A DNA stretch of 64,000 nucleotides. It comes from Pseudotabrizicola sp. Its GTDB lineage: Bacteria; Pseudomonadota; Alphaproteobacteria; Rhodobacterales; Rhodobacteraceae. Below, in pieces: positions 27,681 through 37,999 of the stretch; position 1 is the stretch's first letter, and each line of letters starts with the position of its first letter. The DNA lies in the NCBI RefSeq assembly GCF_030684215.1, contig NZ_JAUXOV010000063.1, positions 1-64,000 of the forward strand. The letters run 5' to 3'. The position numbers were made by a program, and so were the translations under genes. Below the pieces are notes generated by a model that made no database searches, had not been told where the DNA came from, and worked only from the letters and a program-made list of their open reading frames with translations.

Positions 27681-27757
27681 CCGCGCGGAGCGCCTCCTGC
27701 CCCGACGCATTCCCAACGATGACGAACCGGTGTGCGATCGATGTCTGCCGTGGCAAC

Positions 27758-27793
27758 GCCACCTTGGGGGGACTCGATGCCCCCCAAGGTGGC
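27758..27793. terminator. Perfect 14 bp hairpin
   Basis: gccaccttgggggg-actcgatg-ccccccaaggtggc; 3' of the photolyase gene. Confidence 0.6.
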
Positions 27794-27806
27794 CCCCATT
27801 TTCAGG

Positions 27807-29336
27807 TCAGACCATTTTGCCCGTATCCATACGCCGCAAGAATGCCTCAGCGTCGGACAAGGTGGCTTGCTGACGCACATCGTCCATCTTGTCCCAAGTG
27901 CGGTACATTTGTGCCATGCGCGGGTTTGACGCAAAGCGGTCGCGGTGTTTCATCAGGAAGTGCCAGTACAGCGGATTGAACGGGCAGGCGTCGGGGCCGG
28001 TTTTCAGCGCCACCTTGTAGCGGCAGTCACCACAATAGTCTGACATACGGTGAATATAGGCCCCAGAGGCGGCATAGGGTTTGGACCCCAAGATCCCGCC
28101 ATCCGCAAACTGGCTCATGCCGATTGTATTCGGGGCCTCTACCCATTCAAAGGCGTCGATATAGACTGAAAGATACCATTCGTGCAGCGCCTGTGGGCTG
28201 AGTCCGGCGATCAGGCCGAACAATCCGGTCACCATCAGGCGCTGTATGTGGTGTGCATAGGCGAGGTCACGGGTTTGCGCGACGGCATGCGACAGACAGG
28301 CCATGTCAGTCTTTGCGCCCCAATAGAGCGCAGGCAGTGCCCGGTCTGCGCCCAATGCGTTCTGATCGGCATAGCCGGGACCGTGCAGCATATAGATGCC
28401 GCGCACATATTCGCGCCAGCCTATGATCTGGCGGATAAAGCCTTCGACTGCGTTCAGCGGTGCCTTGCCCGCGTGATAGGCTGCCTCGGCAGCGGCGCAG
28501 ACCTCATGCGCAGACAACAGGCCGATGTTGAGATAGGGCGACAACAGCGAGTGGCTGAGTGTGGGATCGTCCACAAGCATCGCATCCTGTTCATCGCCAA
28601 AGTGCTGCAAGGCGTTCTGGGTAAACCAATCCAGCGCCTCCAGCGCATTGGCGCGGGTCACGCCCCATCTGAAAGGGCGCAACCGCCCGAAGTGGTCCGG
28701 GAACTCTGCGGCGACCAGATCCAGCACCTCGGCGGTGGTCGCATCGGGGTCAAAGCGCGGCGGGCGGGGGCGGAACAGGTCGGGTTTGGCGGCCTTGCGG
28801 TTGTCGTGGTCATAGTTCCACTTCCCACCCACGGGCTGGCCGTCTTGCATCAGGAACCCGGTTTTACGTCGCATTTCACGATAGAACCATTCCATCCGGA
28901 ACTGTTTGCGCCCTTCGGCCCAAGCGGCAAATTCGGAGTCCGAGCACAGGAACCGGTCATCGGGCTGTTGGGTGACGGGCAGCGGCATGTCATCCAGCGC
29001 GGTAATCAGGCGCCATTCGCCGGGACGGGTGGCAAGGACTTCCGTCGCGCCATGCTCTGCGGCACGGCGCAGAAGTTCGCCCGCTATCGTGTGGCTGTTG
29101 TCAGGATCGTCAAACCGGCTATAGGCGACGTGCCAGCCAGCCTCGCGCAACTGCGCTGCGAAATGGCGCATGGCAGACAGGATAAGGGCGATTTTCTGCG
29201 GGTGGTGAGGAACATAGGTGCCCTCGGCGCGGACCTCGGCCATGACCACCACATCGCGGGCCGGGTCGGCGGCGCGCAGGGCGCTGAGGGCGGGGGTCAG
29301 CTGATCACCAAGGATCAGGACAAGGCGTTTCACCAT
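27807..29336 (-). CDS. Cryptochrome/photolyase family protein, FeS-BCP type ((6-4) photolyase-like)
   Basis: RLVLILGDQLTPALSALRAADPARDVVVMAEV; C-terminal MSDYCGDCRYKVALKTGPDACPFNPLYWHFL cysteines. Confidence 0.87.
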   Translation of the reverse strand: MVKRLVLILGDQLTPALSALRAADPARDVVVMAEVRAEGTYVPHHPQKIALILSAMRHFAAQLREAGWHVAYSRFDDPDNSHTIAGELLRRAAEHGATEVLATRPGEWRLITALDDMPLPVTQQPDDRFLCSDSEFAAWAEGRKQFRMEWFYREMRRKTGFLMQDGQPVGGKWNYDHDNRKAAKPDLFRPRPPRFDPDATTAEVLDLVAAEFPDHFGRLRPFRWGVTRANALEALDWFTQNALQHFGDEQDAMLVDDPTLSHSLLSPYLNIGLLSAHEVCAAAEAAYHAGKAPLNAVEGFIRQIIGWREYVRGIYMLHGPGYADQNALGADRALPALYWGAKTDMACLSHAVAQTRDLAYAHHIQRLMVTGLFGLIAGLSPQALHEWYLSVYIDAFEWVEAPNTIGMSQFADGGILGSKPYAASGAYIHRMSDYCGDCRYKVALKTGPDACPFNPLYWHFLMKHRDRFASNPRMAQMYRTWDKMDDVRQQATLSDAEAFLRRMDTGKMV

Positions 29337-29983
29337 GGGATCGGCTTTCCTTGCCAGTCGAAGAAGCCGCCGGTGTCAGCCGGGGTCAACCGGTCCAGAA
29401 CCGCCAGCAGGTTGCAGGCGGCGGTGTCGGTGGTCACGCTTGGGTGGCTGCCTGCGTATTTCGCGGTCAGCGGTGTGGCCACGGTGCCGGGATGCAGGCA
29501 GACCACAACCGCCAGCGGATGGCTGCGGGCGATTTCAATGGCGGCGGTGTGGATCAGCTGGTTCAGCGCGGCCTTTGCCGCACGGTAGCTGTGCCAGCCG
29601 CCAAGCCGGTTGTCACCGATACTGCCCACGCGGGCCGACAGGGCAGCAAAGCGCGCGGGTCTGTCCTTTGGCAACACGCGCAACGCATGTTTAAGCACCA
29701 GCGCCGGGCCAATGGCATTCAGCGCGAATTGGGCGGCCATGGCGGCGGGGTCCAGACTGCGCAGCGATTTCTCGGGTGCGGCGCCGTTCAACTCCAGTGC
29801 GCCCGTGGTGACAAGGATGCGGTCAAACATGCCCGTTAGCCCGGCCATCGCTTGGGCGATGCTGCCCTCATCCAAAAGGTCAAACCCGTTGCTGCGGCGC
29901 GACAGGCCGACCGCATCGGCTCCGCTGGCGGCAAGGATGGCAGCCCCGATTCCCCCAGAACTGCCGATCACCAACGTTCGCAT
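29330..29983 (-). CDS. SDR-family NAD(P)-dependent oxidoreductase
   Basis: TLVIGSSGGIGAAILAASGADAVGLSRR; WHSYRAAKAALNQLIHTAAIEIA. Confidence 0.82.
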   Translation of the reverse strand: MRTLVIGSSGGIGAAILAASGADAVGLSRRSNGFDLLDEGSIAQAMAGLTGMFDRILVTTGALELNGAAPEKSLRSLDPAAMAAQFALNAIGPALVLKHALRVLPKDRPARFAALSARVGSIGDNRLGGWHSYRAAKAALNQLIHTAAIEIARSHPLAVVVCLHPGTVATPLTAKYAGSHPSVTTDTAACNLLAVLDRLTPADTGGFFDWQGKPIPW

Positions 29984-30255
29984 CTTTTGCCCCCCCTGTC
30001 AGAGCAGGTCAGATAGGGGGAAAGCCGGGGCTGACAACCACAGGTGCGCGCATCAAGCGATGGAAAACGCGGATGAATGGTCACAGCAGGCCTTGCACAA
30101 GGCCAACCCCTGCGGCTTGGCCCCGTGCCGCAGTCCCCGGTTTGTTGCGCATAATGCGCGGGTGTATGGCTGCGAGGTCGCCTAATACGGAAACCTTGGA
30201 GGTCGCAAAAACCCTCTTGTCACGGCGATTCCATCTGCTAGCTTGCCCGCATGAA

Positions 30256-30342
30256 CAGGGGCGCTCCGTATTGCCGGGGCTGAGATGTCGGGTGCATTCC
30301 CGCGAACCCTTTAGCTGATCTGGGTAATGCCAGCGGAGCGAG
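30256..30342 (+). promoter_or_regulatory. TPP (thi-box) riboswitch
   Basis: ggggcgctccgtattgccggggCTGAGATGtcgggtgcattcccgcgaACCCtttagCTGATCTGGgTAATgCCAGCGgagcg; just upstream of the thiamine transport genes. Confidence 0.92.
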
Positions 30343-30347
30343 GTAAG

Positions 30348-30956
30348 ATGTTTTCCGGCGCACAGATATCCCTATACCCAATGTCCGATGATTTCATCGA
30401 CATCATCCTTGGCGCACTGTCTGCGTTGGACCCGTGGCGCGATCAGCTGCGGATTGAAACCGACGATCTGTCCACCCTGCTGGTCGGTCCGCCCGAAATT
30501 CTGTTCCCCGCCATGCGTGATCTGTTTGTCGCCGCTGCAAAGGGCGGGGTGCATTGCACGTTGCACGCCACGGTGTCGCGCGGCTGTCCGGGGGAACCGG
30601 ATGACCCGATCTGCATACCGCGTGGCGGTCTGCCACCCGGTACGCCATTGGCCGACCGGATTGTCGCCGCAAGGGCCGGGGTGACGACGGCGGCGCTGAC
30701 CGGGCAGGCGGTGGCGGCGCAATTCTCGCTTTATCCGCTGGGGCTTGGGCACCACATGGATGAGATTTACGGCTGCGTCGATTTCCTGAAATCGTCTGGC
30801 ACCTTTGAGAGGTCGAAGAACTTTTGCACCAAGCTGCGCGGCGATGCCGGCCCGGTGTTTGAAACCCTGTCGCAGGCCTTTACCGGCTTTGGCGCCCAGG
30901 CGGGCCATGTGGCCCTTGACGTGACCTTGTCGGCGAACAGCCCCAGCAAGGTCTGA
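30348..30956 (+). CDS. ykoF: YkoF-family thiamine/HMP-binding protein
   Basis: MFSGAQISLYPMSDDFIDIILGALSALDPW...GGVHCTLHATVSRGCPGE; directly after the TPP riboswitch. Confidence 0.85.
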   Translation: MFSGAQISLYPMSDDFIDIILGALSALDPWRDQLRIETDDLSTLLVGPPEILFPAMRDLFVAAAKGGVHCTLHATVSRGCPGEPDDPICIPRGGLPPGTPLADRIVAARAGVTTAALTGQAVAAQFSLYPLGLGHHMDEIYGCVDFLKSSGTFERSKNFCTKLRGDAGPVFETLSQAFTGFGAQAGHVALDVTLSANSPSKV

Positions 30957-30996
30957 CCCTGCGGCTTTCGCCGCGTTTCCTTTTAATCTGCAAGAA

Positions 30997-31593
30997 ATGG
31001 AGCTTTCCATGCCAAATACGGCTGTCTGGACGTTGCGTGAAACCCTGATCGTGGCCGTGCTTGGTGCGGTGTTCGGGGTGCTTTATCTGGGGTGGGTGCA
31101 GGTCTGGCTTATCCTGCAGGCCATTCTTGGCGCGGTGACGATGGATGTGGTGATGGGCTTTTGGTTCATCGTGTCGATCATCGCGGCCGCCATCATCCGC
31201 AAACCCGGCGTGGCGCTGGTCTCCGAGGTGCTTGCGGCAGCGGTGCAGATCTTGCTGGGCAGCCCGGCGGGGTTGCTGCTTTTGGTCACAGGTCTGGTGC
31301 AGGGTGCCGGGGCCGAGGCGGTGTTTGCCGCAACTCGCTATCGCCGCTGGTCCTTGCCGGTGCTGATGGCCGCGGGTGTGGGGGCGGCGGTTGCGTCGTT
31401 CGCCTATACTTGGGTCCGGTTTGATTATGGCAGCCTTGCACCCGGTCTGTTGATCCTGATGTTCGTGCTGCGCTGCGCATCGGGGGCTTTGCTGGGCGGG
31501 CTGCTGGGGCATCTGATCGTCAAGGCGCTTTATCGCACCGGGGTTCTGTCGGGTCTTGCGATTGAACGCGATCTGCGAACCGCGCATGTCTGA
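30997..31593 (+). CDS. ykoE: ECF transporter substrate-binding (S) component, YkoE type
   Basis: WTLRETLIVAVLGAVFGVLYLGWVQVWLILQAILG...GPAGLLLLVTGLVQGAGAEAVFAATRYRRW-like membrane protein in operon. Confidence 0.85.
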   Translation: MELSMPNTAVWTLRETLIVAVLGAVFGVLYLGWVQVWLILQAILGAVTMDVVMGFWFIVSIIAAAIIRKPGVALVSEVLAAAVQILLGSPAGLLLLVTGLVQGAGAEAVFAATRYRRWSLPVLMAAGVGAAVASFAYTWVRFDYGSLAPGLLILMFVLRCASGALLGGLLGHLIVKALYRTGVLSGLAIERDLRTAHV

Positions 31594-33172
31594 GGCGGTA
31601 AGGTGCGAAGGGGTGGCGGTGCGCTACCTCTTTGCCACGCGCGATGCGGTGGGGCCACTGACGCTGCATGTGGCGCAAGGCGAGCGGGTGTTGCTGCTGG
31701 GGCCATCGGGCTGCGGCAAGTCCACCCTGCTGCACAGTCTGACCGGGCTGATCCCCACCGCCATTCCGGGCGATCGGCGCGGGGGGTTGCACCTGTTCGG
31801 GCAGGCGGTGGAAAGCCGCCGCCCCGCAGATTGGGCCGACCGGGTGGCAATGCTGTTTCAGGATGCAGACCAGACGCTTGCCGGGTTCACTGTAGCTGAC
31901 GAAATCGCCTTTGCATTAGAAAACCGCGCGCTTTCCCCGGCTGTTATGGTGGCGCGCGTTGAAAAGGCGATGGCGCAGACAGGCTTGCCAACGGACTGGA
32001 AAGGTCGGCGAATTTCAACGCTGTCGGGCGGGCAAAAGCAGTTGGTGGCCTTGGCCGCCCTGCTGGCACAGGGGGCCGATCTGGTCGTGGCCGATGAGCC
32101 CACCGCCAGCCTTGCACCGGGGGCTGCAAAGGGGGTGGCCGATCTGCTGCTTGCGCCCGGCAAGACGGTGCTGATCGTGGATCACCGGCTGGGGCCGATC
32201 CTTGACCTGATCGACCGGGTGGTGGTGCTGGGGCGCTGCGGCAGACCGCTGGTTGAGGGGCCGCCGGGGGCGGTTTTTGCCAGCCATGGTGCCACCTTGG
32301 CAGAGCAAGGGATATGGACCCCGCTGGCCACCCGGCTGCGGCTGGCGCTGGCTGGACAAGGGGTAGAGGTGCCCGCGGTTTTGCAGGTTGGTGAATTGGT
32401 GCCACACCTGCCGCGCGGCCTGGATCTGGCCCCGATGCTGATGCCTGCGCCCTGCCCGCCCGGCCCTGAAATCCTGCGCCTGCACCAAGCCGATTGCGCG
32501 CCGCCCTTCGGACCGGTGGTGCTCCGCGATGTGTCGCTGGCTTTGCGGGCGGGCGAGGTGCTGGGCATTCTTGGCCCGAATGGGGCGGGAAAATCGACCC
32601 TTGCGGCCTGCCTTGCCGGGCTGATCCCGCCACGCAAGGGCCGCCGCGAGGGGCCTTCCGGGGCAATCGCCTTTCAAAACGCCGAAGCGCATTTCTCGGC
32701 TGACAGCGTGCAGGCCGAATGTCTGGCGATGGGGGTGCCGGGGGCAAAGGTGGCGGCGCTGCTGGCGGATTGGGGTTTGGCGCAGGTGGCGGGCCAGCAT
32801 CCGTTCACCCTATCGATGGGGCAGAAACGGCGGCTGGCGCTGGCCTTGCTGACCGCAACCGACCGCTGGCCGGTGCTGGTGCTGGACGAGCCGACAGCGG
32901 GGCTGGACCATGCCGGAACCACCGGGGTTGCGCGCCATATCCGGCGGCTGGCGGCATCGGGCAAGGCGCTGGCTGTCATCACCCATGACGCCGATTTCGC
33001 GCTGTCAGTCTGTGACCGGGTTATTGTGCTGGCGCATGGCGGGGTGCAGGCCAGCGGCCCGGCGCGCGCGGTTTTGCGCGATGTCGCTCTGCTGTCGCGG
33101 GTCGGTCTGGCCCCGCCAGAGGCCGCACCCTTGCTGGACTGGATGGAAACGCAGGAGCGCATCGCATGCTGA
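31586..33172 (+). CDS. ykoD: ECF transporter duplicated ATPase (YkoD type)
   Basis: Two Walker A motifs (LGPSGCGKSTLL, LGPNGAGKSTLA) and two signature motifs (LSGGQKQLVALAALLAQ, LSMGQKRRLALALL); ATG overlaps ykoE stop. Confidence 0.9.
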   Translation: MSEAVRCEGVAVRYLFATRDAVGPLTLHVAQGERVLLLGPSGCGKSTLLHSLTGLIPTAIPGDRRGGLHLFGQAVESRRPADWADRVAMLFQDADQTLAGFTVADEIAFALENRALSPAVMVARVEKAMAQTGLPTDWKGRRISTLSGGQKQLVALAALLAQGADLVVADEPTASLAPGAAKGVADLLLAPGKTVLIVDHRLGPILDLIDRVVVLGRCGRPLVEGPPGAVFASHGATLAEQGIWTPLATRLRLALAGQGVEVPAVLQVGELVPHLPRGLDLAPMLMPAPCPPGPEILRLHQADCAPPFGPVVLRDVSLALRAGEVLGILGPNGAGKSTLAACLAGLIPPRKGRREGPSGAIAFQNAEAHFSADSVQAECLAMGVPGAKVAALLADWGLAQVAGQHPFTLSMGQKRRLALALLTATDRWPVLVLDEPTAGLDHAGTTGVARHIRRLAASGKALAVITHDADFALSVCDRVIVLAHGGVQASGPARAVLRDVALLSRVGLAPPEAAPLLDWMETQERIAC

Positions 33173-33894
33173 GCCAGCTTCACCCCCTGCCAAAGATGGC
33201 GCTGTGTCTGATCTGGATTGGTGCATCGGTTCTGGTGTTTGACCTGCGCTTTCAGGTGATGACGCTTACACTGGCCTTTGGCCTGCTGTGGGGTGTCGAG
33301 CGGGTGGCGTTGTGGAAACTGCTGGCGCTGATGGTGCCGTTTGCGCTGTTTGGCTTTGGGTTTCTGACCACCTCTGTCCTGTTCAACAAAGAGTCAGGCT
33401 TTGCGCTGCAAATGGCGCAGGAACAGGCGATGACCTCACCCGATTTTTCGCCCGGTCTGGTGCTGTTCGCCCGTGCGCTGGCCTGCGGGATGGTGTCGGC
33501 GCTGTTCGCGCTGACCACCGATCCGGGGCAGTTGGTGCGGGCGTTGATGGTGCATCTGCGGCTGCCCGCATCGGTCGGCTTTGCGCTGATGCAGGCCATG
33601 CATCTGGTGCCCGATCTGGGGCGCGAGGTTCAGGTGCTGCGCATGGCACGGGCGATGCGGCTGGGCAAACCTGTGCGCCGCATGCCGGGGCCGCGCGAAG
33701 GAATGGCGGTAAGCATCCCGCTGCTGGCCTTTGCCATCCGCCGCGCCAGCCGCGCCGCTGTCGCGATGGAGGCGCGCGGGCTGCGGCCCGGCCAGCCCCG
33801 CAGCCAGATGCAGACCCAGCCCTTTCAGAAAGCGGATTGGGTTTTTCTGGGGCTGGGGGTCGCGTTCCTCGGGCTGGTGATCCGGGTGTTGTAG
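33166..33894 (+). CDS. ykoC: ECF transporter transmembrane (T) component (YkoC type)
   Basis: Polytopic protein with ARAMRLGKPVRRMPGPREGMAVSIPLLAFAIRRASRAAVAMEARGL. Confidence 0.85.
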   Translation: MLSQLHPLPKMALCLIWIGASVLVFDLRFQVMTLTLAFGLLWGVERVALWKLLALMVPFALFGFGFLTTSVLFNKESGFALQMAQEQAMTSPDFSPGLVLFARALACGMVSALFALTTDPGQLVRALMVHLRLPASVGFALMQAMHLVPDLGREVQVLRMARAMRLGKPVRRMPGPREGMAVSIPLLAFAIRRASRAAVAMEARGLRPGQPRSQMQTQPFQKADWVFLGLGVAFLGLVIRVL

Positions 33895-33956
33895 AACTTC
33901 TGCAGCCCGCCAATTCACCCCTTTACATTCCGGGCGCTGCGGCTATCGTCACCGCC

Positions 33957-34043
33957 ATGACACGGGATACACATATCGCATGCTTGAACGGGGCCATTGC
34001 CCTGTCGGCCACCCGTGGTCTGCTTCTCCTTAGCTGCCTCTGA
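33957..34043 (+). CDS. leuL: Leucine-rich leader peptide upstream of leuA (28 aa)
   Basis: MTRDTHIACLNGAIALSATRGLLLLSCL*; four consecutive Leu codons (ctg ctt ctc ctt) then Leu before the stop; followed by two interlocking hairpins. Confidence 0.78.
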   Translation: MTRDTHIACLNGAIALSATRGLLLLSCL

Positions 34044-34085
34044 GCGTGCCCTTGGGCGCGACCGCTCAGAGTGAACAGCGCCCAA
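34038..34085 (+). promoter_or_regulatory. Candidate leuA attenuator (two mutually exclusive hairpins)
   Basis: A: ctctgagcg 34038-34046 with cgctcagag 34063-34071; B: ttgggcgc 34052-34059 with gcgcccaa 34078-34085. Confidence 0.65.
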
Positions 34086-34118
34086 AGGACAAGCCAAGGA
34101 ACATTAAGGAACAGACCG

Positions 34119-35696
34119 ATGACCACTGCAACTGCACCGCAGGACCGCGTATTCATTTTTGACACCACATTGCGCGATGGCGAGCAAAGCCCCGGCGCCA
34201 CCATGACCCACGAAGAAAAGCTGGAAATCGCCAGCCTCTTAGACGAGATGGGGGTGGATATCATCGAAGCCGGGTTTCCGATCGCATCCGAGGGCGACTT
34301 CGCGGCGGTAAGCGAGATTTCCAAGCGGTCAAAGAACTCTACCATCTGCGGGCTGGCGCGCGCGAATTTCAAGGATATCGACCGCTGCTGGGAGGCGGTG
34401 AAATTCGCGCCCTCGCCGCGGATTCACACCTTTATCGGCACCTCGCCGCTGCACCGGGCCATTCCCAATCTGGATATGGACCAGATGGCAGAGCGCATCC
34501 ACGAGACAGTGACGCATGCCCGCAACCTGTGTGACAATGTGCAATGGTCGCCCATGGACGCGACGCGCACCGAACATGACTACCTGTGCCGTGTGGTGGA
34601 AATCGCGATCAAGGCGGGTGCCACCACGATCAACATTCCTGACACTGTGGGCTATACCGCCCCGCGCGAAAGTGCGGCGCTGATCCGTATGCTGCTGGAA
34701 CGTGTGCCGGGGGCGGATGAGATCATTTTTGCCACCCATTGCCACAATGATCTGGGCATGGCGACGGCGAACTCTCTGGCCGCGGTTGAGGCTGGCGCGC
34801 GCCAGATCGAGTGCACGATCAACGGTCTGGGCGAGCGGGCGGGCAATACCGCGCTGGAAGAAGTCGTGATGGCGATGAAGGTCAGGAATGACATCATGCC
34901 ATATAGCACCGGGATTGATACCACCAAGATCATGAACCTGTCGCGCCGGGTGGCAAGCGTGTCCGGCTTTCAGGTGCAGTTCAACAAGGCGATTGTCGGC
35001 AAGAACGCGTTCCTGCACGAGAGCGGCATCCATCAGGATGGCGTGCTGAAGAATGTGGAAACGTTTGAGATCATGCGCCCCGAGGATATCGGGTTGGTGC
35101 AAAAGAACATCGCCATGGGCAAACACTCGGGCCGGGCGGCGCTGCGGGCCAAGCTGAAAGAGCTGGGGGTAGAGCTGGCCGACAACCAGTTGAACGACGT
35201 GTTCGTGCGGTTCAAGGCTTTGGCCGACCGCAAGAAAGAGGTCTACGATGAGGATCTGGTCGCCTTGGTGGCCGATGAGCAGACCAATGACGCGCATGAG
35301 TTTTTGCAGCTGAAAAAGCTGCGGGTGATCTGCGGCACCGAAGGCCCGCAAGAGGCAGATATGGTGCTGACCATTGACGGCACGGACCACCACATTGATG
35401 CCACGGGCGATGGCCCGGTAGATGCCGCCTTCAACTGCGTGAAGATGCTGTTCCCACACAGCGCCCGGCTGGAGGTCTATCAGGTGCATGCCGTGACCGA
35501 GGGCACCGATGCGCAGGCCACGGTGTCGGTGCGTCTGCAAGAAGATGGGCGGATCGTCACCGGGGCGTCAGCCGATACCGATACGATCGTGGCCAGCACG
35601 CGGGCCTATATCAATGCGCTGAACAAGCTGATCGTACGGCGGCAGAAAACCGCGCCGGGGACCGATACCAAAACGGTCAGCTATCACGGCAAATGA
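34119..35696 (+). CDS. leuA: 2-isopropylmalate synthase
   Basis: FIFDTTLRDGEQSPGATMTHEEKLEIA; HCHNDLGMATANSLAAVEAGARQIECTINGLGERAGN; C-terminal regulatory domain; start at MTTATAPQ preceded by aaggaac. Confidence 0.96.
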   Translation: MTTATAPQDRVFIFDTTLRDGEQSPGATMTHEEKLEIASLLDEMGVDIIEAGFPIASEGDFAAVSEISKRSKNSTICGLARANFKDIDRCWEAVKFAPSPRIHTFIGTSPLHRAIPNLDMDQMAERIHETVTHARNLCDNVQWSPMDATRTEHDYLCRVVEIAIKAGATTINIPDTVGYTAPRESAALIRMLLERVPGADEIIFATHCHNDLGMATANSLAAVEAGARQIECTINGLGERAGNTALEEVVMAMKVRNDIMPYSTGIDTTKIMNLSRRVASVSGFQVQFNKAIVGKNAFLHESGIHQDGVLKNVETFEIMRPEDIGLVQKNIAMGKHSGRAALRAKLKELGVELADNQLNDVFVRFKALADRKKEVYDEDLVALVADEQTNDAHEFLQLKKLRVICGTEGPQEADMVLTIDGTDHHIDATGDGPVDAAFNCVKMLFPHSARLEVYQVHAVTEGTDAQATVSVRLQEDGRIVTGASADTDTIVASTRAYINALNKLIVRRQKTAPGTDTKTVSYHGK

Positions 35697-35704
35697 CCCA
35701 TAAT

Positions 35705-35731
35705 CCCGGCTCTGGTTTTGACAGGGCCGGG
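35705..35731 (+). terminator. leuA terminator-like hairpin
   Basis: cccggctctg-gttttga-cagggccggg. Confidence 0.6.
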
Positions 35732-35753
35732 GCCTTGGGCGCCGTTGGATTTT

Positions 35754-35775
35754 GAGTATTTTTGCCAAGATGAAA
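35754..35775. repeat. Single arm of the GAGTATTT dispersed repeat
   Basis: gagtatttttgccaagatgaaa, similar to arms at 27623 and 45671. Confidence 0.45.
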
Positions 35776-35887
35776 GCCGGGACACTTGCCCGCCTTGAAG
35801 CGCGTCACTCTGTTGGCCAATGCCTGCCACCTTATCGCCTAGGTTGAGTGGCTCTGAGGGGTGTTGAGAGAACATAGCAGGCATATC

Positions 35888-36601
35888 ATGATTCGAATTA
35901 CTCTTGGGATGCTGGCGCTGGCGCTGCTGTTTGGGTGCGGTGAACCTGTGGCGCAAAGCAAGGGTGCGCGGGTTCTGGTCCTGGGCGATTCGATGTTTGC
36001 AACCAACCGCGCCAACAACAAAGCCGTTGCCGATGTACTGGAGGCCGAATTGGGCGTCGAGGTACTGGACCGGTCGGTATTTGCTGCACGCTATTTTCAT
36101 GCCCTGCCAATCTCGGGCGCAGCAGGGTTGCGGCTGACCTCGCAATACCGCGAAGGCGATTGGGATTGGGTTGTGATGAACGGCGGCGGCAATGATCTGC
36201 TGCTTGGGTGCGGATGCTCTCTGTGCCAAGGGGTTTTGGACCGGCTGGTGACAAAGGACGGGCGCGGCGGCGCGATTCCGTCTTATGTGGCGCGCATCCG
36301 GACCAGTGGGGCACGGGTGATTTATGCGGGCTATCTGCGCAACCCGGGAATGGGCACGCCGATCAAGCATTGCGGCCCGGCGGGCAATGAGCTGGACCGC
36401 CGCTTGACTCTGATGGCCGGGTTCGATGCGGGTGTAACCTTTGTGCCGATGGCCGATCTGGTGCCGTACCGCGACACAAGCTTTCACGGGCTGGACCGGA
36501 TCCACCCGTCATTCAAGGGCAGCGAAGGCATTGGCAAGCGCCTTGCGGCTGTCATGAAACCGGTTCCGAAACAGGGTGTGCCTGCCGCCCGGCGTCGGTG
36601 A
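35888..36601 (+). CDS. SGNH/GDSL-type hydrolase, lipoprotein
   Basis: Lipobox LLFGC; VLVLGDSMFA, NGGGNDLLLGCGC, LDRIHPSFKGSEGI. Confidence 0.8.
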   Translation: MIRITLGMLALALLFGCGEPVAQSKGARVLVLGDSMFATNRANNKAVADVLEAELGVEVLDRSVFAARYFHALPISGAAGLRLTSQYREGDWDWVVMNGGGNDLLLGCGCSLCQGVLDRLVTKDGRGGAIPSYVARIRTSGARVIYAGYLRNPGMGTPIKHCGPAGNELDRRLTLMAGFDAGVTFVPMADLVPYRDTSFHGLDRIHPSFKGSEGIGKRLAAVMKPVPKQGVPAARRR

Positions 36602-36846
36602 TTCGGGCGGGTTTGGCTGCGCGGATGCGATCAAAGGCGCAGGGCCGGTCGCGCAGGCCGGGCCGCGCTGATCCGGGGTGATTGCAAAGATGCAACTCAT
36701 GGACCATTCAGGCGCAGATTGACCCTGCAAAGATTGTAATTTGACAAGTCTTAGTAGGTCACAGCGGATTGACGCCCGGTCGATCCTTTGCCCTTTCGCC
36801 TGTTTCCCCTGAGCCTTATATGAAAGCGCCCCCTTCGGTTTTGTGA

Positions 36847-37923
<1,077 letters not shown>

Positions 37924-37999
37924 TCCGGGTCTGATGGCCGGGGTTTGAGTGAAGCGGCCCGTCTGGGCCGGGCGTAAGGATTGGACATAGCAAACCGGC

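Noticed and set aside
28182-29588. Plus-strand 468-aa ORF
   Set aside because: Antisense to the photolyase gene; composition of a shadow ORF.
34329-35540. Minus-strand 403-aa ORF
   Set aside because: Antisense shadow of leuA, which has full domain support.
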